Shown here: in pieces, positions 8,691 to 19,578 of the stretch
Layout of the letters: every line of letters starts with the position of its first letter
Position numbering within the stretch: position 1 is the stretch's first letter
NCBI GenBank assembly: GCA_037157565.1
Contig: JAZHRO010000013.1
Location: 119,302,001 to 119,366,000 of the forward strand
Length of the DNA stretch: 64,000 bases
Direction: 5' to 3'
Source: Thalassia testudinum
Lineage: Eukaryota > Streptophyta > Magnoliopsida > Alismatales > Hydrocharitaceae
Translations under genes and position numbers: made by a program
Notes under the pieces: generated by a model
What the model was told of the DNA's origin: nothing
Database searches by the model: none
Seen by the model: only the letters and a program-made list of their open reading frames with translations

Positions 8691-11600
8691 ATGGCCGAAC
8701 AACAGCCTCCTCTACTTGAAAATCCACAGGAAGAATTTTGAAGGCAGCTGGAATAAATGCAGAGAATGCAGGAATGATTCCAGAGAATGCAGGGTGCTCA
8801 GCCCTTGAAGGATTTTTATGATCCTTCAAATTACGGGGAATGTCCCGACGTCCAGATTCTAGCCGGTGACGTAGAAATCAAGCCCCAGGTGTTAAGCCTG
8901 ATTAAACATTATCATGGGCTTGGCTCCGAAGATCCGTTTCAGCACTTGGAAGATTTGACCACTTTGGTCCAGACCACCAAGGCTCGAAATGTAAATGAGG
9001 AGCAAATGATCATGAGGCTGTTCCCCCACTCTCTTAGGGATAAGGCCGTGGATTGGTATAGGACAATAGGAAGACCAATTACAACTTGGAATGAGTTGAA
9101 ATCGACCTTTCTGAAGAAATTCTTCCCAGTCGGTCGTACCAATGCTTTGAGACGGGCAATCACTACCTTTACCTAGCGGCCGGGGGAGTAGTTTCATGTG
9201 GCCTGGGAGCGATTCTAGGACTTATTGCGGAGGTGTCCACACCACGAGGTGCCGAAATGGCAACTCGTGCAGATCTTCTATCATGGGTTGAATGAGCAAC
9301 TCAAAAACCATGTGGATGCTTCTTGCAGAGGCAATTTCCTCAATAAAGATGCAGATAGTGCATATGATTTATTTGAGGAAATGAGTGAGAATTCAATTAA
9401 TCATGCCTTCATGGATACTTTTAACCGGTCCCAGCAACCCAGATCAAATGTCAATGAAGTCCATGACTCTCATTCATTTGATATGGAATTGATTTGTAAC
9501 AAACTTGATAAGATGGACTTGGTTGCTAAAAGAATGGAAGAGTGGATGGCTGGCAATTCTATGAACAACTTTCAATCCACTCAATCCCAAAAATCGGGAT
9601 TCCATTCCTCACGAGCTCCTTCTGGACAGGAGTTTGTGAATCAACTCGATGCGACTCAACCTATGAGTCAGCATTTTTCGGAACCCCATGAGTTCCCAAC
9701 TGGGGCCTTTGATCCCAGTTTTTCTGATCCTTCCCTTTCATTTTCTCCATCCTCACCTTATGAGGATATCTGTGCTGTACAAGAGAATGTTAGATCCAAC
9801 CCCTACTCGAATGCCTATAATCCAGGTTGGAGAAACCACCCTAACTTCTCTTGGAAAAATCCGGGGCAACAGACCCAATTCTGACCCGGCAACTATACTC
9901 CGCAACGACCAATGGGTCAGGATCAAGTATATACTCAGTTGCCTCCAAATCAGGTCAATCAGCCAGCTTGGAATGCTTGTCAACCCGCAGGGCAGGCTGA
10001 TTTGAACCATCAAATGGTAGAGATGCAAAGATCTATGCTCCAGCTCATGCAGCAAATGAAAAACTCGCTGGACAACTTGCAATCCGAGCTCATTGCTAAC
10101 TCTCGTCAACCTGAATCTCTACCATCCCAACTCGTACCCAACCCACGAAACATTATGAATTCGGGCAATCAAGCCGAAGGGTACGGAAATCAGAGGGGCC
10201 CACACGCACATGCTCAGGTGGTTGAGCAGGGTTCCTCATCTTCTTCTTCTGCAAATCAATAATTCATGGTCAATCAAGCCCCTCCAATCTTTCCTAATCC
10301 TCACCAAGACTCAAATTCTTACGCTTCTGCAAATTCTGTAACTTTAAGGAGTGGTAAGAAGACTCAGGACCCACAACCACACTATTCTGATCTTTTGAAT
10401 GCTGAAGAATCTAAGGAGAGAGAGGAGAATTCTAGAGGTGAAATCAAGGCTCAGGAACCTGATTCCAAAGATCTGACTCATGTTCCTTTTCCTGAAGCCT
10501 TAACTAAAGCAAAGAAGAAGAAGTCTGTTGATAGCAATGAGGAGCTTCTGAATTTATTTAAGAATGTTGAGATCAATATCCCGCTCCTTGATGCTATCAA
10601 GCACATACCGGCTTACGCAAGATTTTTAAAGGAATTATGTACACAAAATCGTAAGTCGAGAGAATCTATTTCGAGGAAGGTGGTACTCTCCGAGCAGGCT
10701 AGTAATATTATCCTACACTACCTCCCTCAGAAAAAGAGAGATCCTGGTGCTCCTTTGATTTTTTGCGTTATCGGAGATTACACATTTGATAGAGCGCTTT
10801 TGGATCTCGGTGCATCCATCAACCTAATTCCGACCTCTCTTTATGAGAAGTTTGGGTTAGGTGAACTTCGGCCAACTTCAGTAACGCTACAGTTAGCAGA
10901 CCGTTCGATCACAAACCCGCGAGGCGTTATTGAAGATGTTATAGTTAAGGTCAAGGATTTCTATTTTCCTGTAGATTTCCTTGTCCTTGACATGGATGTA
11001 CCAGATAATCTGAGGAACACGCCCATCATTCTGGGGCGTCCGTTCCTGGCTACCGCAAGGGCCAACATTAATTATGAAAGTGATAGCATGGAAATCGCCT
11101 TTGGGGACCAACGAATGAAATTGGATATTTTTAAGGCGATCAACAAATTTGAGGATTGTGGATTTATTGAGGAACTTGATGAGGATAATGTTAATATTGA
11201 AACTTGTTTGACAGTTTCTTCAATTGAAAGTTCCTCTTTGGTTGATGAATTTGACCCACAACTCTCTGACCTGACATCTTCAGAAGAGGTTACTGATTTT
11301 GTTCACTCACAACCTCTTCCTCTTATTGAATCTTCAGCATCTACCCTACCATCAATCATCATCCCACCCCAACTTGAATTGAAACCATTGCCTGAGAATT
11401 TAAAATATCAATTTTTAGGACCTCAGAATACGCTCCTTGTGATTATCAGTGCTAAATTGACAAAGGAGCAAGAGATTAAATTGATTAAGGTCCTAAAGGA
11501 ACATAAGGAGGCAATTGGTTGGACCATTCATGACCTCAGAGGGATCGAGCCATCTTACTGTAATCATAGAATATTTTTGGAAGATGGATCCCACCCTTCT

Positions 11601-14084
11601 CGCCAGATGCAGAGGAGATTGAATCCAAATATGCGAGAAGTGGTCAAAAAGGAAATCATCAAGTGGCCCGATGCAGGAATTATTTATCCAATCTCTGACA
11701 GTCTCTGGGTAAGTCCCGTTCAGATTGTTCCAAAGAAAGTCGGGATTACTGTTGTGACTAATGAGAGAGGAGAATCTGTCACAACTCGTTCAGCTTCCTC
11801 TTGGAGAGTTTGTATTGATTATAGGAAGCTGAACACGGCCACTAAAAAGGATCATTTTCCCTTGCCCTTCATTGATAAAATCTTGGAAAAATTAGCTAGG
11901 CAGAAGTATTTCTGTTTTCTTGATGGCTACTCGGGATACAACCAAGTTCCTATCCATCCCGAGGATCAGGAAAAAACTACTTTCACCTATCCCTACGGAA
12001 CCTTTGCTTTTCGTAGGATGCCTTTCAGGTTACGCAATGCACCTGCGACTTTTCAAAGGTGTATGCTAGCCATATTTTCTGACATGGTGGGAGAGTTTAT
12101 GGAAGTCTTCATGGATGATTTCTCTATTTTCGGAGAATCATTTGATTCTTGTTTGGCTAATTTGGAAATGATTCTTAAGCAATGTATCAAGACACGACTA
12201 GTCCTTAGCTAGGAAAAGAGTCATTTCATGACCCAAGAGGGCATCGTTTTGGGTCATGTAATCTCTGAACGGGGAATTGAAGTAGACAAAGCTAAGGTTG
12301 ATGCTATCGCTAAACTTCCTCCTCCCACATCTGTTAAACAAATCATATCATTTCTTGGCCATGTGGGATTTTATCGAAGATTCATAAAGGATTTCTCGAA
12401 GGTTGCTTGTCCTTTGAGCAAGGTTCTGTCATTTACTATGCTAGTAAAAGTCTGGATGAAGACCAGAGGAATTACACTGTTACTGAAAATGAATTACTAA
12501 CTGTAGTATTTGCTTTGGAAAAATTCAGGGCTTATCTCTTAGGGTCTCATGTTATCGTTTATACCGACCACTCGACCTTGAGACATCTCTTGGCTAAAAA
12601 GGATGCTAAACCCCAGCTTATTCGTTGGATTCTTCTTCTTCAAGAATTTGATCTTGAAATCAAGGATAAAACTGGGGTACAAAATGTGGTGGCAGATCAT
12701 TTGTCGAGACTCCTAAGTGATTCTTCTTGTACGGACATTCCAATTGCTGACACTTTTCCAGACGAAAACATTCTTACAGTTTTAGGTGTCCACACCCCAT
12801 GGTTTGCTGACATTGTTAACTATTTGGCCGTTGGTCAAATCCCCCAGGATTGGACTAAGCAACAACGGGATAGACTCAAATCTGAGGCCAAATACTACTT
12901 TTGGGAAGACCCTGAACTGTATCGCATCGGCTCTGATCAGATTATCCGCCGATGCATATCGGAGAATGAATTCAACAGTATACTCGAGTTCTGCCATACA
13001 TCTGGGTGTGGTGGACATTTCTCCGGGAGAAAGACGGCTGCAAAAATCTTGCAATCTGGCTTCTATTGGCTGTCTTTATTCAAGGATGCCCAGGACTTCT
13101 CAAGGTCATGTTCTCGATGTCAGTCACTCGGGAACATAACTAAGAGAGACTTGATACCCCTAAACCCTATTCTTCCTGTAAAAATTTTTGATGTTTGGGG
13201 CATCGATTTCATGGGACCCTTTATCCCTCATTTGGACATTAGTATATTCTTGTTGCTGTTGATTATGTGTCCAAATGGATTGAGGGGATTCCCACCTGAA
13301 CCAATGACCACAAGGTGATCCTCAATTTTGTCAAGAAAAATATCTTCAGTAGGTTCGGGATTCCGAGGGCTGTCATCAGTGATGGTGGCACTCATTTCAC
13401 TAATGCCCAATTCCAGAATTTATTGGCCAAATACGGTGTTAATCATCGAATTTCCACAACTTACCATCCCCAGACGATTGGACAAGCCGAGATCTCCAAT
13501 CGAGAGATCAAGACATTCTGCAAAAAATGGTTAGGCCTGATCGCAAGGATTGGACTCAAAAGCTTGAGGACGCTCTTTGGGCCTACCGTACGGTGTATAA
13601 AATGCCCATTGGCATGTCTCCATTCCGTTTGGTGTATGGAAAGGCATGCCATCTACCCATAGAGATTGAACACAGGGCATTCTAGGCAATCAAACAATGC
13701 AATTTAGATCTGAATCAAGCTGGGAAGACCAGGAAACTGCAACTATCTGAGTTGGAGGAGCTTAGAAATGATGCTTATGAGAATGCCAAGATCTACAAGG
13801 CTCGGACCAAAGCTCTACACGATCAATTGATTTCCCGCAAGAGCTTTGAGCCAAACCAGAAGGTCTGGTTATTTGATTCTAAACTTAAGCTCTTTCCTGG
13901 CAAACTAAGATCTAAATGGAATAGCCCATTCATAATTGATCAGATTTTTTCAAATGGTGCCGTTCAGATTTCTGACCCAAAGACGGGTAACACCTTTAAA
14001 GTCAATGGTCAATGTTTGAAGCCTGTTATTGACCGTAATCTTCCAGAACCCGTCTCAGACTCTGTTGCTCTAGCCATTCTGTGA
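8691..14084 (+). pseudogene. Gag-pol polyprotein remnant of element A
   Basis: The start ATG at 8691 (MAEQQPP) matches the starts of B (METQQ) and E (MADQQ). The gag core (LKDFYDPSNYGE..., LFPHSLRDKA) spans about 8800-9420. One frame runs through gag, protease (DLGAS near 10800) and reverse transcriptase to 12212, broken only by stops at 8739, 8754, 8775, 9174, 9189, 9222, 9882, 10260 and 12210. RT has the FMDD box near 12108. About 60 codons are deleted near 12420, removing the first RNase H catalytic Asp region. Integrase keeps HHCC (about 12990-13125), Asp in GIDFMGP, Asp in SDGGTHF and Glu in SNREIK, but with frameshifts near 13225 and 13520. It ends at 14084. Non-functional. Confidence 0.92.
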
Positions 14085-14641
14085 CTTCTTTGGCTGGACT
14101 TCGCCTAGCTGACGGCATTAAACTCAGCAGTTGTACATATGCCACAAGGCTGATACAAGCTTCATATCCAGGTGACATCTTTCATATTCTACCCTTTCTT
14201 TCATGTCTCTTTTTCAATGAGGACATTGCATCAACTAGGCATAGGGGGGTGGATTCATTCTTGAATTATTTGGTCAGCTTTGTGAAATCCATATAAATTG
14301 TCTCTCTTCTTATTTAAAAAAAAAAAGGAAGAATTAGTTGGACATTAGGACTTTTCAATCCTAAGAAATTTTACATTAGGATCTGAGCATAAAGACCCCT
14401 CAGGTCTTTGGACTTAATTAGCCTGTGTATCCACTAAAATGTGGATTTGTCTTTGAGTCCTCGCCATCTTAATTCTATTATAATTGGAATAAATAAGTTT
14501 GGGTGATAAGTACACGACTTATCAACCCACCCTCTGATTTAAGGGAATTTTGAGTTTTAAGCATCTACACACTTTCTTTGCACTGACTCATTGTTCGGTG
14601 ATTCTAACGGAAATTGGGTAGCTAATGAACCTTCTAGGGTG
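14085..14641 (+). other. A 3' untranslated region, first part
   Basis: Non-coding sequence after the integrase stop, ending where B inserted. Phrases here (the 'cataggggggtgg' run, and the 'acttatcaacccaccctctg' run near 14519) also occur in the matching part of E on the minus strand, so this is a shared family region. No env-like frame is seen. Confidence 0.65.
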
Positions 14642-14646
14642 ATATG
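14642..14646. repeat. Target site duplication of element B, left copy (ATATG)
   Basis: ATATG directly precedes the TGATAACG terminus and is repeated at 25166-25170 after the TTTATCA terminus. Confidence 0.93.
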
Positions 14647-16887
14647 TGATAACGAAATACGCGTGATTTGTAAAAGCAGTTTTTTAACGTCATTGTAACA
14701 CGCGAATCCGCTTTCGCTTTTAAAATTTATATCCTAGATAGGGGAGTATCTAGGGTCGTCCAAGGAGGCAAAAATTGCAATAATGATTCTCTTGCTTTGA
14801 ATACAATCTCAACTTTCTTTTTAATATTTTTCAATATGTAATTTTTTTGTATTTTGAAAAGACGAGGGCAAACGACAGATTGTAGCGAAAAGAACTAACA
14901 CCTACAAATGATTAAAAATCTAAAAGATAGAAATATCTTCTTCCTAAGCTCACTCTAGGCAAGTGTAGGCCTAGGGTAATTAGGAAGAAGAGGTGAAATA
15001 AGTGCTAGAACCAAAACAAACAACTGCTTAAAAGAAGGCAATTTTTGATTGAGTAGAATGAGTGTTCTTTTCAAGGACAAGTAGAGGAAAGCTTCTACTA
15101 GAATTGAACAATTTAAAAGCAAGAAAAGAAACAAAAATCCTCTTGTAACAATGGTGAAGAAGGTTGTCTTCTTGCTCCAAGCCTAGCTGCTCCTTGGCTT
15201 GAAAAGAGGGCCTCCTTCTTCTCCTTCCTTGAGAGCTCCTCCAAGGTGGAAGCTACCACCTTTAATGCTCTCTCCAAAGGGGTGGGCGTGCACCACCCTT
15301 AAAACTCCTCCAAGGTGGCGTGACCACCTTCAAGATCTCCTCCAAGATCTTCCTTGCCTGGCTTCTCCTTTGGCTGGCGTGACCCAAGAGAGAAGGGAAG
15401 AGGGGAAGGCACCAAGGGGATAGAATATCCCCTTAATCTTCTTCTTCTTCTTCTCTCTTGGACGTGGGATTCTTGGTGGAATATGAGAGTGAAATGGCTA
15501 GCCAAGGATGGCTTGAATGGTGGTGGGTAGTGGTCTTTTTATAGGGTAGGATGGGGGGTTAAGGTACCCCTTGAAATGGAGGGCTAGGATGGAAGGATGA
15601 GGGTGGTTGGTGATCCTATGGCTAGGGTTAGTTGGCGCCACCCCAAGGGGTGTTAAAGGGGGTGGTTATGGTGGTGTTGGTGTCTTTTGGTGGTGGAGAG
15701 ACACCCCCATGTTGGCGCCAACGTGGGGTCTTCTAGAAGGAGGGTTAGGTGGATGGTGGAGATGGATTCAAGGAGGATTGTGTGGTGGAGATGAGGGGGG
15801 GATTTTGGAGGGAAAAGTGGTGCCATTAAGGGGTGGTTATGGGTAGTTTTTGGCGCCAATTTTAGGTGTCTTTTGGAGGTGGTGGGTAGGTTAGGTTGGT
15901 GACAAGTAGGTTAGCTTATGTGGAGCTTAGGTGGAGCTAGTTGGGTAGAGTTGGTAGGTGGGTTTTTGGGGTAGTACAAGCCAAGGAAGTTGGAGCATAG
16001 CTAAGCTAAGCTAAGCTAAGCTAGCTTAGCTAATGGAGGAGTAGAGGAGAAGGTGTTGGAGCTAGGGTTTGGAGGAGGGAGCTGAGTAGAAGAAGTCTGG
16101 AGCTGGAGCTGGAGCTGGCTGCTGCTGAAGAGGCTGGCATGGGGCTACTCTAGCTGGCTTAGCTTGCTAGTTCTTTGCTAGTTGCTAAGCCAAGCTAAAG
16201 TGAGCTAGCTTCTACCAAAATGAGCTAAGGTGAGCTAGGTCTGGTGCTATCGGGGAGAATCAAGCTGGTTGAGGCAGCTAAGGTAGCTTAGCTCAACTGA
16301 GATGAGCTAAGCTGAATCCCCGGGAGCTGGACTTGAGCTTCCTGAGCTGAGATGAATTCTTCTTCAGCTGGCTGGAGTTGAGTGGAGCTGGATGTAGCTG
16401 GATCTGAGCTGGGGTGAACTCCTGTCAACTCAGCTGAGCTAGCTAGAGCTCCCTGTGAACTAGTGGGAGCTGAGGTGAGCTAGACTCAGCTAAGTTGAGC
16501 TGGATCTGGGCTGACTTGAGCTAGGGTGAGCTAAGGTGAACTCTCTTGAGCTGCCATCCAGCTGAGATTAGCTGAATGGAGCTGGGATGAGCTAACCCTA
16601 GTTCAAGTAAGCTAGGTTCCAGCTATGGTGAGCTGGATTAAGCTGGGTTCCAACTAGTCTGGGCTTCTCCTTCACCAATTGCCTTCTTGAGTGCTAGGGT
16701 TTTAGGGATCTGTGAATCTGTACATCCCTAACACTCACAAAAACACATTAAAACAACAATAAAACATGCAATGCATGCCTATCCTAATTTATGCCTAAAT
16801 GCAGCCCAAAAACTCGTTTGCGGAGTAAAATCCTAAGAGCTAGGTTAGCTTTAAAGCATAAAAATGATGATAAACTGGTGTTTATCA
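14647..16887 (-). repeat. 3' LTR of element B
   Basis: In B's sense it begins TGATAAACACCAGTTTATCA (an inverted repeat) and ends CGTTATCA. It contains a TTTTTGGCGCCAATTTT palindrome (15847-15863), further TTGGCGCC sites (15632, 15712), an AGCT-dense block (about 15960-16660) and a TATA box on the minus strand near 15536-15543. Same length as its partner. Confidence 0.95.
15960..16660. repeat. AGCT-dense degenerate array in B LTR
   Basis: About 700 bp in which AGCT recurs every few bases inside units such as GAGCTGGA, TAGCTAAGCT and GAGCTGAG. The same block is at 24238-24940 in the other LTR and, reversed, at about 3240-3800 in LTR-X. The units vary, so this is a diverged simple array and not a clean tandem repeat. 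AGCT is self-complementary, so the block can fold in many ways. Confidence 0.8.
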
Positions 16888-16907
16888 CACCCCCATGCTT
16901 ATCTTTT
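16888..16907 (-). other. Polypurine tract of element B
   Basis: Read on the minus strand this is AAAAGATAAGCATGGGGGTG directly before the LTR start. The core AAGCATGGGGGT is shared with A and E and primes plus-strand DNA synthesis. Confidence 0.85.
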
Positions 16908-18306
16908 GCTAGTCTCTTAGGAAAACATTAATTTTTTTTGGAAAATGAAATTTTTGGGAAATCTAATTTTTTTGACTTTTGAGGAGAAAAAGAGATTAAG
17001 GGACCTTGGTAGATTAAAACACAGGAGATACGGGATTTGTTGAAGATAAACATCAGGATTTGTTTTTGGATCCAACCATTAGATAGAACGGGATCAATAT
17101 ATCCTCAGAAAATTCACAAATTAACCCCTTGTTAATTCAGATGACTTGAAATGTTTGTTTTTAGGATTTTTCTGGCTCGTGAATCTGATTCGCAACTTGC
17201 AAATTCCTTTAAAATCTTGTGTCTGTGCTTGTGAAAAGCCAACCTTTATAAGGACGTGTTATTATTATTATTATTATTATTTTATTTTATTTTTTTTTTT
17301 TTCTCTCCCCCATGCTTATTTTTAGCTTAGTGTTACAACAGATGTGTCGGTATCATCATTCCCGTTACCATTCCTCGAGGGGGCTCTGGCGCCAGTACTT
17401 CGGGATAGCACTATCCATGACACCACCCAGGAGCTCACAACCCCAAAACACGATGCGGTGACAAGGGGCGCTCCAAACAAACTCAAGCTCTTGCTCCGAT
17501 GCTATAGGTAGAGCACCGTCCAAGACACTTGAGCTGCTGAAATGCGCTTTAATGCTCCGTCTAAAGATATGAAATATAGATATAGAGCAGCGCCGAGGCG
17601 GTAACATGTTGACATCGTGTCCTCAAAGAAGGTTTTTTCCTTCTTCTCGACGGTGGGAACTCAAACCAATGATCTGCTTCAGACTTTTACTAAATCCAAA
17701 CAAGGGAGTTTTTTCAAATTTTTAGTTATTTTTAAGTGTTGGCTTGTGTGTGAAAATTGACACAAGAAGTTTCTCAAGAACCGCAGGTTTTTGAATCAAA
17801 AACTATGTCAAATACTTTCCATATTACAAAATAGGATCAAGTCACCTGAACTATCATGAGTTCAGGTGAAATTTAAGAGAAGGATATCTAATCTAGTCTA
17901 AAATAGACCCTGGAATTCTAATGATCAGATCCATATCCTCATCCTTAGTTTGTTAAAGATTAAATCCCATTGTACCAGAAGTGAATTTTTCGACCTTAGT
18001 CCTGATTTCAAAATTTTTCCTCAAAAAGTTTTCAACATCTTTTTTTTTTTGGGTATGCAAGCAGGAAATAAATTAAAGAAAATTGCATGTTTTTAGGTTT
18101 TAAACATCCTAAATCGATCGTAAAAATTTAAAAACACCCCCCATGCTCAAGATATGCCATGTCCTCATGCATTAGGAGGGAAAAGGAATTACCTTAGTGA
18201 AGAACGGTCAGGTTTAGGATGAATAAAACCTGGAAAAAGAAGAAAAAAGGAAAGCAAGAAAAAAAATGATGGGTTACCTCCCATCCAGTGCTATCTTTTA
18301 CGCCAT
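16908..18306 (-). other. B 3' non-coding region lacking pol
   Basis: About 1.4 kb between the protease stop and the polypurine tract, where a complete element would carry several kilobases of RT, RNase H and integrase. None is seen in any frame. An ATT-repeat/T-rich run lies at 17258-17305. A distinctly GC-richer island (about 17340-17640) holds an 80-codon minus-strand frame (17365-17607) of unknown identity. Confidence 0.7.
17365..17607 (-). CDS. Small frame of unknown function in B
   Basis: 80 codons on B's sense strand, starting MLPPRRCS and containing a few Cys and Trp residues. It is the only notable frame in the part of B downstream of protease and coincides with a GC-rich island unlike its T-rich neighbours. 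I recognise no domain. It may be the vestige of the post-integrase region of the parent element, a captured sequence, or non-coding structured RNA. Weakly supported as a gene. Confidence 0.2.
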   Translation of the reverse strand: MLPPRRCSISIFHIFRRSIKAHFSSSSVLDGALPIASEQELEFVWSAPCHRIVFWGCELLGGVMDSAIPKYWRQSPLEEW

Positions 18307-19578
18307 TCAGCCGGGCGTGAAGGTATGCACAGAAGACGGAAAATCATGTAAATAATTGGACACTTGGATGCCCGCAAAAAAGTTGTCTTCGTCTAGATCC
18401 CTAGAAAATTGATTAGAAATAATACTGGGATCAAAGTGAGATGGAAATTGATAAGTGTGGCCCGAGTCTGGCCATGGTTTTAATTCAGGTTGGGTGCCAA
18501 ACTTGGGCGGGGTTGGTGGCAGGTCCGTAAGAAAGGGCTCGGGGAAGGAATGGTGAGTTAGTGTGGAAAAATTAGGTGCGTGAATAGTGGGTGGGTTAGG
18601 GGGGGTATCAGGAACAAATTTGGAGTCAAGACAAGTTTCCGGATCACAGATCTCGCCGACCACTGAGTCTGAATCAGAGTCCTCAAAAAAACTGTGGTCG
18701 GTAAGGGTATCTATTAACATTGTCTCCTCCACCATATTAGAAATTTCAGTATCTGAGTCCTCAAAGAAGTTATCATCATGGAATCTCCTGGAGGATTTAA
18801 AAATATCTAAGGTGATAGTTTGGCCTGCACAGTTGATATCCATTTTGCCTGTGTGGCAATTGATATTTGCCTTTGCAGTAGCCAAAAAGGGGCGTCCAAG
18901 GATTATCGGGGAGTCCAGTAATGATTTGGGTGCCTCAATGTCAAGAACCAGAAAGTCTGCAGGGAAGACACAATTCTGGACCTTGACTAATACATCCTCG
19001 ACAATCCCACGAGGTTTGATTGTAGATCGGTCGGCTAATTGCAGGGTAACCTCGACGGGTTTTAATTCACCGATCTGAAATTCTTCGAATAAACTTGTGG
19101 GAATAATATTTACAGAGGCACCAAGATCAAGGAGGGCGCGATTAAATGTAGTGTCATCAATAATTACAGAAATTAAAGGCACCCCCGGATCTTTCATCTT
19201 AGGAGGCAGCTTACTCTGTATGACAGAGCTTACTGTCTCCGAAAGATGCACCTGTCCTAGATTTTTGGCCTGCCTTTTAGGAGTACAAATCTCCTTCAAA
19301 AATTTAGCATAGGCAGGTATATATTTGATAGCATCTAGGAGAGGAATATTGATATGAACTTGCCCAAATAGCTCCATGAGTTCTTCTGTAGTGGGCTCAG
19401 ATTTCTTTCTTTTGTTGGTGGTAGGGTAGAGAGCTTGTGGGAAAGGGATAGGAATCTTGTCTTGAGATTTTTGTTGTTCTTTTTCTTCCTGATGGGGAGG
19501 TGGGGAGTCAACTTGCACATGTATCTTACCAGGTTCGTGCGAAGGCTCGGGGTCAATGGTGGTTTTCCCACTCCTCAA
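18307..19578 (-). CDS. Retropepsin-like aspartic protease (element B)
   Basis: An unbroken 423-residue frame beginning at the LRSGK box that opens the protease region in A and E. It carries the helical stretch INIPLLDAIKYIPAYAKFLK, the active-site motif ALLDLGASVNIIP (about residue 150) and the second conserved box IILGRPFLATAKANI, which together define the Athila/Tat protease. The last third is acidic with a repeated FFEDSD motif, corresponding to the linker before RT in A, and it stops with no RT. The enzyme would cleave the Gag precursor in virus-like particles. The frame is offset from gag (see the C6 run near 19619). Likely intact. Confidence 0.85.
   Translation of the reverse strand: MRSGKTTIDPEPSHEPGKIHVQVDSPPPHQEEKEQQKSQDKIPIPFPQALYPTTNKRKKSEPTTEELMELFGQVHINIPLLDAIKYIPAYAKFLKEICTPKRQAKNLGQVHLSETVSSVIQSKLPPKMKDPGVPLISVIIDDTTFNRALLDLGASVNIIPTSLFEEFQIGELKPVEVTLQLADRSTIKPRGIVEDVLVKVQNCVFPADFLVLDIEAPKSLLDSPIILGRPFLATAKANINCHTGKMDINCAGQTITLDIFKSSRRFHDDNFFEDSDTEISNMVEETMLIDTLTDHSFFEDSDSDSVVGEICDPETCLDSKFVPDTPPNPPTIHAPNFSTLTHHSFPEPFLTDLPPTPPKFGTQPELKPWPDSGHTYQFPSHFDPSIISNQFSRDLDEDNFFAGIQVSNYLHDFPSSVHTFTPG

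Noticed and set aside
14085..14641. Possible env-like third ORF after integrase in A
   Set aside because: Only short frames without signal peptide or membrane segment; the corresponding E region also lacks one.
15199..15859. Small frames repeated at 23477-24137
   Set aside because: Repetition is due to the two B LTRs; no protein-like features, and frames lie on both strands.
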